NCBI RefSeq assembly: GCF_021648855.1
Contig: NZ_JAKJHX010000029.1
Location: 42,267 to 50,569 of the forward strand
Source: Tychonema litorale BBK16
Lineage (GTDB): Bacteria > Cyanobacteriota > Cyanobacteriia > Cyanobacteriales > Microcoleaceae
Reading direction: 5' to 3'
Length of the DNA: 8,303 nt
In this document: positions 1 through 6,514 of the stretch, one piece after another
How positions within the stretch are numbered: position 1 is the first letter of the stretch
Layout of the letters: every line of letters starts with the position of its first letter
Position numbers and translations under genes: made by a program
The notes under the pieces: model-generated
Database searches by the model: none
What the model saw: the letters and a program-made list of their open reading frames with translations, nothing else
What the model was told of the DNA's origin: nothing

Positions 1-55
1 CATGAATTGCCCCTACTGAATTTCGGAGGGCAATTCATGAATTGCCCCTACTGAA
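1..55. repeat. Direct repeat with a 20-bp perfect palindrome
   Basis: The 20-mer CATGAATTGCCCCTACTGAA occurs at 1-20 and again at 36-55. Between and overlapping the copies lies the perfect palindrome GGGCAATTCATGAATTGCCC at 28-47. This looks like part of a dispersed cyanobacterial palindromic repeat cut by the window edge. It lies 37 bases before the first gene's start codon, so it may sit in that gene's promoter or leader, but I see no clear -35/-10 pair. Confidence 0.8.
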
Positions 56-91
56 AATTTCAGGGATTGCCTAAGCAATGTCTAATTTAAA

Positions 92-1765
92 ATGCAAAAT
101 CAGAAGTCGATTAACCCGAATTGGACGATCGCCTGGGGCCCAGAAGCCCGATCGCACGCTGCAACTTGGAAAACCCCCGGTTTTGCCATCATCGGCGCTG
201 AACCCACCTTCAGCCCCAGCCAGCGATTTGTGCTGGTAGGTGACTGCTGCTTCGATCGCACTATTTTACTCAAACAACAGATTGATACCGATGGATTGAC
301 CGATTTGGCGATCGTTGGGCGACTATGGGAACAGTCAGGGACTCAAACTTTGAGCTTGCTAGAAGGACAGTTTGCCCTGGCTGTATGGGATCGAGAAGAG
401 CAAACCTTGTGTCTGGGGCGCGATCGCGTGGGAGCAAAAACGCTCTATTACACTCGCACGGGAACGACTCGCTGGATCGCACCTCGACTGCGATCGCTCA
501 ATCGGTATCACGATCGCACACTGGATTTAGTTGCTTTGCGCGACTATTTGTGCTGTGCCTTTGTACCTGGGGCGCAAACGCTGTGGGAAGGGGTGCGAGA
601 GTTGCGCCCTGGTAGCTACTTGTATTTACCGGATGTTAAAGCGCAGAGATACTGGGAACCGCAGGAGCAAATTACGAATGCCGATCGCCCTTTGGAGTGG
701 CACGGGCAACAAGTGCGATCGCTCTTGGAACAACTGGTGCAGGAAGGTTTGCCAGCCGGGGAACCAGTCGCAGCATATCTTTCGGGCGGGATTGATTCCA
801 GTTGTGTGACTGCGATCGCAGCCCGGTTGCACGATCGCCCGGTGCACACTTTTTCGATGCACTTTGGCGCTGAATATCCCAGCGAGATTGAATTTGCCAA
901 CATTGTCGCGACACATTGTGGCACCGAGCACCACGTTTTGGAAGTTTCGCCCAAGCAAATTTGGGAGTTGTTACCGGAAACACTGGCGGCGATGGATGAT
1001 CCGGTGGGGGAAGGTTTGACGGTGCCTAATTTGTTGTTGGGGCGATCGGCAAAACAATTTGCAGATGTAGTGTTGAATGGTGAAGGTGGCGATCCGTGTT
1101 TTGGCGGGCCGAAAAATAAGCCAATGTTGTTGAATAGTTTGTATGGTTCGATTCAGGGTAAACCAGATGCGATCGCAGCTTATTTGACTTCGTTTCAAAA
1201 ATGCTATGTCGATTTACCGCGCTTGTTGAAGCCGGAGGTTTGGAATCAGGTAAAAGATGCGCCTTCGGTGTTTGCGGACGAATTACAACAGACAGAAACG
1301 ACATTTTTGAATCGGTTGATGCGGCTGAATATTGAGTACAAAGGGGCCGATTACATTTTAACTAAGGTAAACAATCTGACGGCTGCTGCGGGATTGCAAG
1401 CGCGATCGCCCTTATTCGATCAGCGGATGGTGGCGCTGAGTTTGCAAATCCCGCCAGAGTACAAGCTTTCGGGCGCGCAGGAAAAGGCTGTACTCAAGGC
1501 TGCGGTTGCCGATTTACTGCCCGATGTCATTATCAATCGTCCGAAAAGTGGGATGGTGATGTCGATGCAGCAGTGGTTTTTGCGGGATTGGCAACGACAA
1601 GCGCGATCGTTGTTGTTGAATCGTCGGGCTGCGATCGCACCTTACCTCGATCGGGCATTGATTGATGAGTGGCTAAACTATCGGGGCGAGGTTTTTCCCC
1701 GCTACGGGCTGAAGTTGTGGCTGTTGGTGACACTAGAAATCTGGTTACAGGTAAATCGTCGTTAA
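92..1765 (+). CDS. Asparagine-synthetase-like ATP-dependent amide ligase, glutaminase site absent
   Basis: A 557-residue protein with the two-domain plan of asparagine synthetase B. Residues about 1-190 resemble the class II glutamine amidotransferase domain (RDRVG at 110-114, matching the family's RDxxG). The rest is the ATP-pyrophosphatase synthetase domain, with PP-loop SGGIDSS at 231-237, NGEGGD at 329-334, an ARSPLFD segment and RPKSGM at 483-488 with Lys485 where family members carry a functional lysine. Met1 is followed by Gln, not Cys, so glutamine hydrolysis is not expected; beta-lactam and carbapenam synthetases share this loss. The start is well fixed: an in-frame TAA lies at 83-85 and no ATG intervenes, although no good Shine-Dalgarno is visible. 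It is a paralogue of the 4772-6514 product and converges on its neighbour. Ligation of some carboxylate to an amine is the likely chemistry; the substrate is unknown. Confidence 0.88.
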   Translation: MQNQKSINPNWTIAWGPEARSHAATWKTPGFAIIGAEPTFSPSQRFVLVGDCCFDRTILLKQQIDTDGLTDLAIVGRLWEQSGTQTLSLLEGQFALAVWDREEQTLCLGRDRVGAKTLYYTRTGTTRWIAPRLRSLNRYHDRTLDLVALRDYLCCAFVPGAQTLWEGVRELRPGSYLYLPDVKAQRYWEPQEQITNADRPLEWHGQQVRSLLEQLVQEGLPAGEPVAAYLSGGIDSSCVTAIAARLHDRPVHTFSMHFGAEYPSEIEFANIVATHCGTEHHVLEVSPKQIWELLPETLAAMDDPVGEGLTVPNLLLGRSAKQFADVVLNGEGGDPCFGGPKNKPMLLNSLYGSIQGKPDAIAAYLTSFQKCYVDLPRLLKPEVWNQVKDAPSVFADELQQTETTFLNRLMRLNIEYKGADYILTKVNNLTAAAGLQARSPLFDQRMVALSLQIPPEYKLSGAQEKAVLKAAVADLLPDVIINRPKSGMVMSMQQWFLRDWQRQARSLLLNRRAAIAPYLDRALIDEWLNYRGEVFPRYGLKLWLLVTLEIWLQVNRR

Positions 1766-1771
1766 GCAAGA

Positions 1772-1845
1772 GGGCGGGCACGGGGGCACCGCCCCTACAG
1801 TTTGATAATTTTGTAGGGGTAGTGCCCCCCTGCCTACCCCCGCCC
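1772..1845. repeat. Imperfect GC-rich inverted repeat between convergent genes
   Basis: A left arm at 1772-1799 (with GGCACCGCCCCTACA) and a right arm at 1812-1845 (beginning TGTAGGGGTAGTGCCCCC) form a long imperfect hairpin around a 12-base AT-rich loop. It fills the 81-bp gap between two convergent genes, so it could end transcription from both sides, but no U-run follows on either strand. The sequence type is a familiar dispersed repeat of filamentous cyanobacteria; the terminator role is inference. Confidence 0.75.
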
Positions 1846-1846
1846 G

Positions 1847-3208
1847 TTAACCGAAACTATCGGAAACAAACACATAGCCGCCGCCATAAGCCGCACCACC
1901 AGCTAATATTAAGCCATCGTTGCTCTGCGGATCTCCACTCTGAGCAAGTCCATAATTCACCACGCGCAACAATCGCTGCGGTGTAAAAGATTCCAATTCC
2001 AGAAAATAGCCGGCATCCAGCCATGCTAGTTCTTCTGCTGTTAAACCTTGCCTCACAGCGTCGGGTAATTGACGTGCGCTTTGTGCCATTGTTGGAGATT
2101 GCTGCACAAACATATCGCGGGTTTCTAGGATTTGACGGGGAGAAATGCCTAAATCAAAAATTGTTACCTGTTGATTCGCAAACCAGTTTGGACTGGTTCG
2201 TAATTGATGTACTAAACTAACTCCCGCAGGATTCGCATCGTGCAGCGCATACACTTTTAAATCGGCGTTGCGTCGTAGCATTTCGATTACTGTGTCGAAG
2301 ATGCTTTGGGGATAGCCGCTGATGCTGAGAATGGCGCAGTTGTTCTCAAAATGGACGTTGTTGGCAATCAGGAATTGGGCTATTTCGTCGCTGTCGCAGA
2401 TGATTGCGCGATCGAAACTGTAGGCGCTAACTTCGGGATCGATGCTGGCAGGTAAAGCTTCTTGGCGAGGTGCAGGGAGCAGTTTTTCTAGTGCGCCGTT
2501 GACTGTTTGCCAGCGTTGTAACCATTCATCACTCTGGGCTGCATTGACTAGAAATAGTTCACCAGTTAGTTGTTGACGATTTTTTTGTGAGGTACCCAGC
2601 CAGTAGGAAAATAGCCCTAGTGCGATCGCTGCGATGTATCCTGGAAAATAATTTAACATTAGGCTTAGAGAAATACCTTTCACTAAAATAATTACTCCTA
2701 AAGTTTGTAGATGTTTAGCATTAATTTTTTTTCGGGAAATAGTTTGTGGAAAGGATTGGCTATTTCCATAAAATAGCCATATCCAAGCAAGATCGCAAAC
2801 AGTCAACGGAATTATAATTATCAATTGCCAATTGTCAAAAGGAGGGATATCTGATGACAAGATAGTATTGATGAAAGTCCCACATATCGCGGCCAGAAAG
2901 AAGCTAAAAATGAAGTATACAAAAATCCCGAATGTTCCATTTCCTAGCAATCCGTTTGCTGACGTGCGAGATTTCAGTCGTTTGTCAATGAAATACAAAA
3001 ACTGTTTGGGCGTGAAGAATAGCATATTCTGACTAGAAATATCTACGATCGCCTTCTGAAAAAATTGATCGGTGAATGCAAACGTTTTATCAGGAATTGT
3101 AGCCGGATCGAACAAAAATGGATGGTTGCAATTCTTGCAGCGCCCTGAGTTGGCGGTACGATCGCGCAAATTGTTGTCTGTATTACACTTGACGCATTTC
3201 ATTCCCAT
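1847..3208 (-). CDS. Zinc-ribbon, multi-pass membrane protein with Spo11/TopoVIA-like Toprim region
   Basis: A 453-residue protein I do not recognise as a named family. Residues 5-27 carry CxxC-x15-CxxC (Cys5, Cys8, Cys24, Cys27), a probable zinc ribbon. Hydrophobic segments at about 92-115, 126-147, 168-186 and 187-204 suggest four membrane helices. Residues about 268-345 resemble the Toprim domain of Spo11 and topoisomerase VI A: an acidic site in IICDSDEIAQFL (Asp272 where those proteins have Glu), a SISGYPQ segment (296-301) resembling their GKGYPD region, then VYALHDANPAG with Asp324 and Asn326 in the DxD position. The order and spacing fit, but the second Asp is Asn, so nuclease activity is doubtful. 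The C-terminus ends in a Gly-rich, AGGAAYGGG-type tail. The start at 3208 is supported by AGGAG eight bases upstream. It follows the decarboxylase-like gene on the same strand after 193 bp. Function unknown. Confidence 0.85.
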   Translation of the reverse strand: MGMKCVKCNTDNNLRDRTANSGRCKNCNHPFLFDPATIPDKTFAFTDQFFQKAIVDISSQNMLFFTPKQFLYFIDKRLKSRTSANGLLGNGTFGIFVYFIFSFFLAAICGTFINTILSSDIPPFDNWQLIIIIPLTVCDLAWIWLFYGNSQSFPQTISRKKINAKHLQTLGVIILVKGISLSLMLNYFPGYIAAIALGLFSYWLGTSQKNRQQLTGELFLVNAAQSDEWLQRWQTVNGALEKLLPAPRQEALPASIDPEVSAYSFDRAIICDSDEIAQFLIANNVHFENNCAILSISGYPQSIFDTVIEMLRRNADLKVYALHDANPAGVSLVHQLRTSPNWFANQQVTIFDLGISPRQILETRDMFVQQSPTMAQSARQLPDAVRQGLTAEELAWLDAGYFLELESFTPQRLLRVVNYGLAQSGDPQSNDGLILAGGAAYGGGYVFVSDSFG

Positions 3209-3216
3209 TTCGGTTA

Positions 3217-3221
3217 CTCCT
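3217..3221 (-). promoter_or_regulatory. Shine-Dalgarno for the zinc-ribbon membrane protein
   Basis: On the minus strand AGGAG lies eight bases before the ATG at 3206-3208. A second ATG two codons later would have a spacing of 14, so the site favours the first. Confidence 0.65.
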
Positions 3222-3243
3222 GATTGATTTATTGGGTGGGGTT

Positions 3244-3335
3244 AGAAACCGGGTTTTTAGCAGAATCTGGGTTGTTATCAAATATTCTGGAAAAAACCCG
3301 GTTTCTTGGTGGTGATGCAAGTATTCAGAAACCGG
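3244..3335. repeat. AGAAACCGGGTTTTT inverted repeat plus partial third copy
   Basis: AGAAACCGGGTTTTT at 3244-3258 is matched by its exact reverse complement at 3292-3306, and a shortened copy AGAAACCGG follows at 3327-3335. The pair can form a 15-bp stem with a 33-base loop. It fills most of the 193-bp gap between the decarboxylase-like gene and the zinc-ribbon gene and resembles a dispersed cyanobacterial repeat. Whether it splits the two genes into separate transcripts cannot be told from sequence. Confidence 0.8.
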
Positions 3336-3401
3336 ATGTTTCCTTTCAATACTTTGTTATAGGCAAATATTGGGTTTCGATTTCGCTCAACCAACGGATG
3401 T

Positions 3402-4622
3402 TTAAAATACTTGCCCGTTTAACAAGATGGAATAGTCTTCTCGCTGTCGAATTAGTCGATCGCCCTTAGCATCAATCAACACCTCAGCAGGGCGGGGGCG
3501 ATGCAGAAAATGCGACGACATCGCATAACCGTAAGCGCCGCAATCCAAAATCGCGAGATTATCTCCAATTTGCAGTTTCGGTAGCCAACAGTTGCGCCCT
3601 AAATAATCGCGGGAATAAGTCGTGTTGCCGCAAATATCGGTTTCGTATCGGGATACATCAGCCGTTTCCCAAGTTGCGATCGCCCGATAGCCGCCGTGTA
3701 CCGCAGGCACCGAAAGATTTGCTACAGTGGTATCGACTCCGACTATTTGCCGAGATCCCAACCACTTCACAGACACAACTTTTGCTAGTAAAGTACCACA
3801 ACCTGCGATCGCCGATCGTCCCGGTTCAATTACTAATTCGATCGGGCGAGATAGGGCACTCAATCGTTGAGTAATCGCTGCACCAAATTCCTCCCAATCA
3901 AACACCGCACCGCCTCGATAGGGATAGCCAAAACCACCGCCAAAGTCGAGGGTTTTCCAATCTGGTAACTGTTGGGCGATCACAATTAGCCGATCGATCG
4001 CCTGGGTAAAAGCACCCGTGGCGTTAGTTCCCGTCCCCCGATAAAAATGCAGTCCAGTAATCCTTAAACCGTGCTGCTGGGCGATTTCGCAGGCTTTTCC
4101 AAATTCAGCAGGACGGACTCCAATTCGGCTGTCTCCTGTCAATTCCGGTGAGTTGAGTCGGAGTCCGATTTCGGGATGGATTAATCGCCCTTGACTCCCG
4201 GAATATTCGCAGAAATCCTGAAGTTGCGACAGACTATCGAAATTAAATCGATCGATCTTCCATTCAATCAGTTGCTGAATATCCGCCCGGTTGAGGTTAC
4301 TGCCGGTGTAGACAATGCGATCGCCCGTAAAACCCGCTTTCAGTCCCAAAAAAACATCACCAGGCGTATTCGCGTGCAGCCCCCAACCAGTTTGCTCAAT
4401 CAGTTGCAACAGTGCAATATTGCCGTTGGTGACAGCGGCAAAATGAAACTGAACGTGCGGATAGTCGATCGATCGCGTAATGTGTTCAAGAGTCTGACAA
4501 AGGCGATCGGCTTGATAGACATATAAGGGTGAACCATAGGTTGATAACAGTCGCTTTGCCATTGCTTCGGAGAATGGTGGCGAGTGTATTTTGGTTTCAT
4601 TCTGTAGGAGAGATTCAATCAT
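3402..4622 (-). CDS. Diaminopimelate/ornithine decarboxylase-fold protein lacking the PLP lysine
   Basis: A 406-residue protein, normal length for the fold type III (alanine-racemase-barrel) decarboxylases such as LysA. Recognisable motifs in order: GSPLYVYQADRL near the N-terminus, HFYRGTGTN (from His192), LDFGGGFGYPY (225-235), IEPGRS (265-270) and CGAYGYAMSS (361-370), the PLP-phosphate and dimer-interface signatures. At the site where the family has YAVKANSN with the Schiff-base lysine, this protein reads FAAVTNGN and Val64 occupies the lysine position. The GPxCESxD motif is CGNTTYSRD (331-339), so catalytic Cys and Glu become Thr335 and Tyr336. Ordinary PLP decarboxylation therefore seems unlikely; it may bind a ligand, partner another protein, or catalyse something different. 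The ATG at 4622 has GAAGGAG six bases upstream. It lies downstream of the asparagine-synthetase-like gene after 149 bp of repeats. Fold assignment is strong, activity unknown. Confidence 0.87.
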   Translation of the reverse strand: MIESLLQNETKIHSPPFSEAMAKRLLSTYGSPLYVYQADRLCQTLEHITRSIDYPHVQFHFAAVTNGNIALLQLIEQTGWGLHANTPGDVFLGLKAGFTGDRIVYTGSNLNRADIQQLIEWKIDRFNFDSLSQLQDFCEYSGSQGRLIHPEIGLRLNSPELTGDSRIGVRPAEFGKACEIAQQHGLRITGLHFYRGTGTNATGAFTQAIDRLIVIAQQLPDWKTLDFGGGFGYPYRGGAVFDWEEFGAAITQRLSALSRPIELVIEPGRSAIAGCGTLLAKVVSVKWLGSRQIVGVDTTVANLSVPAVHGGYRAIATWETADVSRYETDICGNTTYSRDYLGRNCWLPKLQIGDNLAILDCGAYGYAMSSHFLHRPRPAEVLIDAKGDRLIRQREDYSILLNGQVF

Positions 4623-4628
4623 TCCAAG

Positions 4629-4635
4629 CTCCTTC
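4629..4635 (-). promoter_or_regulatory. Strong Shine-Dalgarno for the decarboxylase-like gene
   Basis: Minus-strand GAAGGAG lies six bases before the ATG at 4620-4622. It fixes the start and suggests independent, efficient translation rather than coupling to the upstream gene. Confidence 0.7.
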
Positions 4636-4645
4636 GGTATTACTC

Positions 4646-4760
4646 GTTACCAGGCTCCAGCCTGGTAACGCCGATCGGGAGGCTCTGCCTCCATTCCATT
4701 TTCTGTCTTCGACGAGGCAGAGCCTCTGGATATGGGTTCCCAGGCTGGAGCCTGGGAACC
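4646..4760. repeat. Nested palindromic repeat element in the operon gap
   Basis: Four hairpin units are arranged with overall dyad symmetry. The outer ones are at 4646-4669 (arms GTTACCAGGCT / AGCCTGGTAAC) and 4735-4760 (arms GGTTCCCAGGCT / AGCCTGGGAACC). The inner ones, GAGGCTCTGCCTC at 4679-4691 and GAGGCAGAGCCTC at 4714-4726, are exact reverse complements of each other. The unit of about 115 bp resembles a non-coding, MITE-like dispersed repeat of filamentous cyanobacteria. It sits between two co-directional genes and could shape mRNA stability or partial termination; that role is inferred. Confidence 0.82.
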
Positions 4761-4770
4761 AAGTTAAGCA

Positions 4771-4790
4771 GTTAACTGTCAACAGTTAAC
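4771..4790. repeat. Palindrome over the stop codon of the synthetase-like gene
   Basis: GTTAACTGT (4771-4779) and ACAGTTAAC (4782-4790) form a 9-bp stem with a 2-base loop overlapping the last codons and the stop at 4772-4774. It is not followed by a U-run on the minus strand, so it is not a standard intrinsic terminator. The last residues of the protein (LTVDS) are encoded by this repeat. Confidence 0.65.
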
Positions 4791-6514
4791 CGTTTTCGAT
4801 ATTTCCAAATACGTTGCCCGATCGCAGGTGGCAACCAAAACACATGATCCAGCGATCGCCCAACCGGAATTTCGCCTAACACTTCGGTGCGCCATGCCTG
4901 CCACATCAGCAGCAGCCAGAGATTGTTGCCAATATATCGATCGCGCATCGCAACTCCCATTTGTCCTGATAACATCGCATCAGCCAAATGCGGTTGCCAG
5001 GATTTTTGCGATCGCAACACATTCGGATTCAGCCGATCGCCGATCGCACCCCAAAACTCCCGGTAATACCAAACTTTCAACGGCACGCCCATCCCGCGCT
5101 TTTCCCGCCAGACAATTTCTGGGGGCAACCAACGTTCGGAGGCTTTTTTGAGGATGTATTTTTCGCACGCACCTTGCAGTAGCAGCTCGCCAGGGAGTTG
5201 AAACGTCCACTCGGTGAGGTCGGGGTCGCAGAAGGGCGATCGCACCCACAAACCGCAAGCAAAGCCCAATACGTTTGCTCTCGGTTGGATGTTTTGCGCG
5301 CCTTTGAGCATCAGGGAAGCCCGCCGCAGTTTTGCTAGCAGGGATGGACAGGTGTCGGTTCCGATCGCATCCTGCAAGTAAATGCTTAAATCGTGGGATT
5401 GAGTGCGATCGAGCATTTCGGGCGAAAAAATCTGTTTTTCATAACCGTAAAATCGCTGAAATGTCCGTAAATATTGCTGTTCAAAGGTTTCTTTCCCCGC
5501 TGGATGTTCGGCGCCATAAACTCCGTTAGCAATCAAAGGTTTGTTCGTCCATCCGGCAAATAGCTGATCGCCATTTTCGCCGTTGAATACAACTCGCACG
5601 TCTTGCGCCGCCGCTTGTTTGAGCAAAAACAGGGCAGCCGTTGTGCCGTCTCCGTAGGGTGAATCGAGGGCTTTGGCGGTTGGCCCGATCGCGTCCAAGA
5701 TGCGATCGCCCGTCGCCGCCACCCGAATCAGCGGAATCCCAAAAAAGTCGGCAACCTGTTGGGCGTAGGGCAATTCGGAATAGGCTTCGACGCCAAAATC
5801 GAGGGCGTAGGCGCGGACTTTTAAACCTGCTTTCACTAGCAGCGCCGTTACCAGGGAGGAGTCGATGCCGCCTGATAGCAAAACGCCAACTGGTTCGTCG
5901 ATCGGCAAATCGGCCACTTGTCGATCGATCGCCTGTTGCAGCAATCCTTGCAATTGTGCGATCGCCTCGTCTTCACTCCGCAGTAATTGCGGCGCTTCTT
6001 GCCAAGCTGATTCCAGCGATCGCACTTTTGGCTGAGAGTTGATATCAGCTAATTGCCAAATTATCTCGGTTCCGGCTGCTACGGATGCAATTTGCTCGAT
6101 CGGACTTAAGGGCGTTGGTACATAGGAAAAACAAGCATAACTGTGAAGCGCGATCGGACTCACTTGAGGAACATCGATTAACGGTAGCAGCAATTGCATC
6201 TGCGTCGAAAACCAGATTGTGTCTGGCGATCGCATCCAGTAAAGCGGCACTCGCCCAAACGGATCGCGCCCCAACCGCAGTTGTCCCAATTCCACCGCAG
6301 CCCAAGCATCTCCCGGAAAATCCGTCGGCTGAAATCGCCCGCAAGCATTCAGTGTCACGGTGTCATCCTTGAGAAGCGATGCAGAGGCGATCGCCCATTC
6401 TGATAATTTGCCCGATCGGATGGAGTAGTCTGGCACTAAACGGCTGAGCGTTTTTGTGAGATCGGTTTGTCCCCAATAACCGATGAAATGTGCAGGTTTT
6501 GCGATCGCACCCAT
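4772..6514 (-). CDS. Second asparagine-synthetase-like enzyme, shortened and glutaminase-dead N-domain
   Basis: A 580-residue protein. Residues about 1-165 are a reduced class II amidotransferase-like domain: RDPFG at 83-87 is kept, but it comes some 25 residues earlier than in the 92-1765 paralogue, and Met1 is followed by Gly, so there is no Cys2 nucleophile. The synthetase domain has PP-loop SGGIDSS at 214-220, NGENGD at 311-316, a VRSPFCD segment and REKRGM at 470-475 with Lys472 at the conserved lysine. It shares with its paralogue the pattern NGExGD, then NKP, N and YG, instead of the usual asparagine-synthetase SGEGSDE form. A basic, Trp-rich C-terminal extension follows. The ATG directly follows the upstream stop (TAAATG), with GGTGA five bases before it, so translation is probably coupled. 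ATP-dependent amide or ring formation is likely; substrate unknown. Confidence 0.88.
   Translation of the reverse strand: MGAIAKPAHFIGYWGQTDLTKTLSRLVPDYSIRSGKLSEWAIASASLLKDDTVTLNACGRFQPTDFPGDAWAAVELGQLRLGRDPFGRVPLYWMRSPDTIWFSTQMQLLLPLIDVPQVSPIALHSYACFSYVPTPLSPIEQIASVAAGTEIIWQLADINSQPKVRSLESAWQEAPQLLRSEDEAIAQLQGLLQQAIDRQVADLPIDEPVGVLLSGGIDSSLVTALLVKAGLKVRAYALDFGVEAYSELPYAQQVADFFGIPLIRVAATGDRILDAIGPTAKALDSPYGDGTTAALFLLKQAAAQDVRVVFNGENGDQLFAGWTNKPLIANGVYGAEHPAGKETFEQQYLRTFQRFYGYEKQIFSPEMLDRTQSHDLSIYLQDAIGTDTCPSLLAKLRRASLMLKGAQNIQPRANVLGFACGLWVRSPFCDPDLTEWTFQLPGELLLQGACEKYILKKASERWLPPEIVWREKRGMGVPLKVWYYREFWGAIGDRLNPNVLRSQKSWQPHLADAMLSGQMGVAMRDRYIGNNLWLLLMWQAWRTEVLGEIPVGRSLDHVFWLPPAIGQRIWKYRKRLTVDS

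Noticed and set aside
270..1304. Several antisense or alternate-frame open frames of 70-110 codons over the first synthetase gene
   Set aside because: They overlap a motif-rich gene, have low-complexity or Arg/Cys-rich translations created by HIP1 sites, and show no recognisable domain.
92..1765. Lasso-peptide cyclase (asparagine-synthetase homologue) interpretation
   Set aside because: No precursor peptide, B1/B2 leader-peptidase or transporter gene lies within the window.
3209..3401. Small gene in the gap between the decarboxylase-like and zinc-ribbon genes
   Set aside because: The open frame there runs through the AGAAACCGGG repeat copies into the decarboxylase-like gene antisense and has no supporting motif or ribosome site.
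4646..4760. Repeated palindromes resembling a CRISPR array
   Set aside because: Units are inverted rather than direct, spacing is irregular, there are no uniform spacers and no cas genes nearby.
4771..4790. Intrinsic terminator at the end of the second synthetase
   Set aside because: The stem is AT-rich and no U-run follows on the minus strand.
5641..6042. Plus-strand open frame of 133 codons opposite the second synthetase
   Set aside because: Arg-rich translation of the antisense of conserved coding sequence, with no ribosome binding site or domain; a shadow of the real gene.
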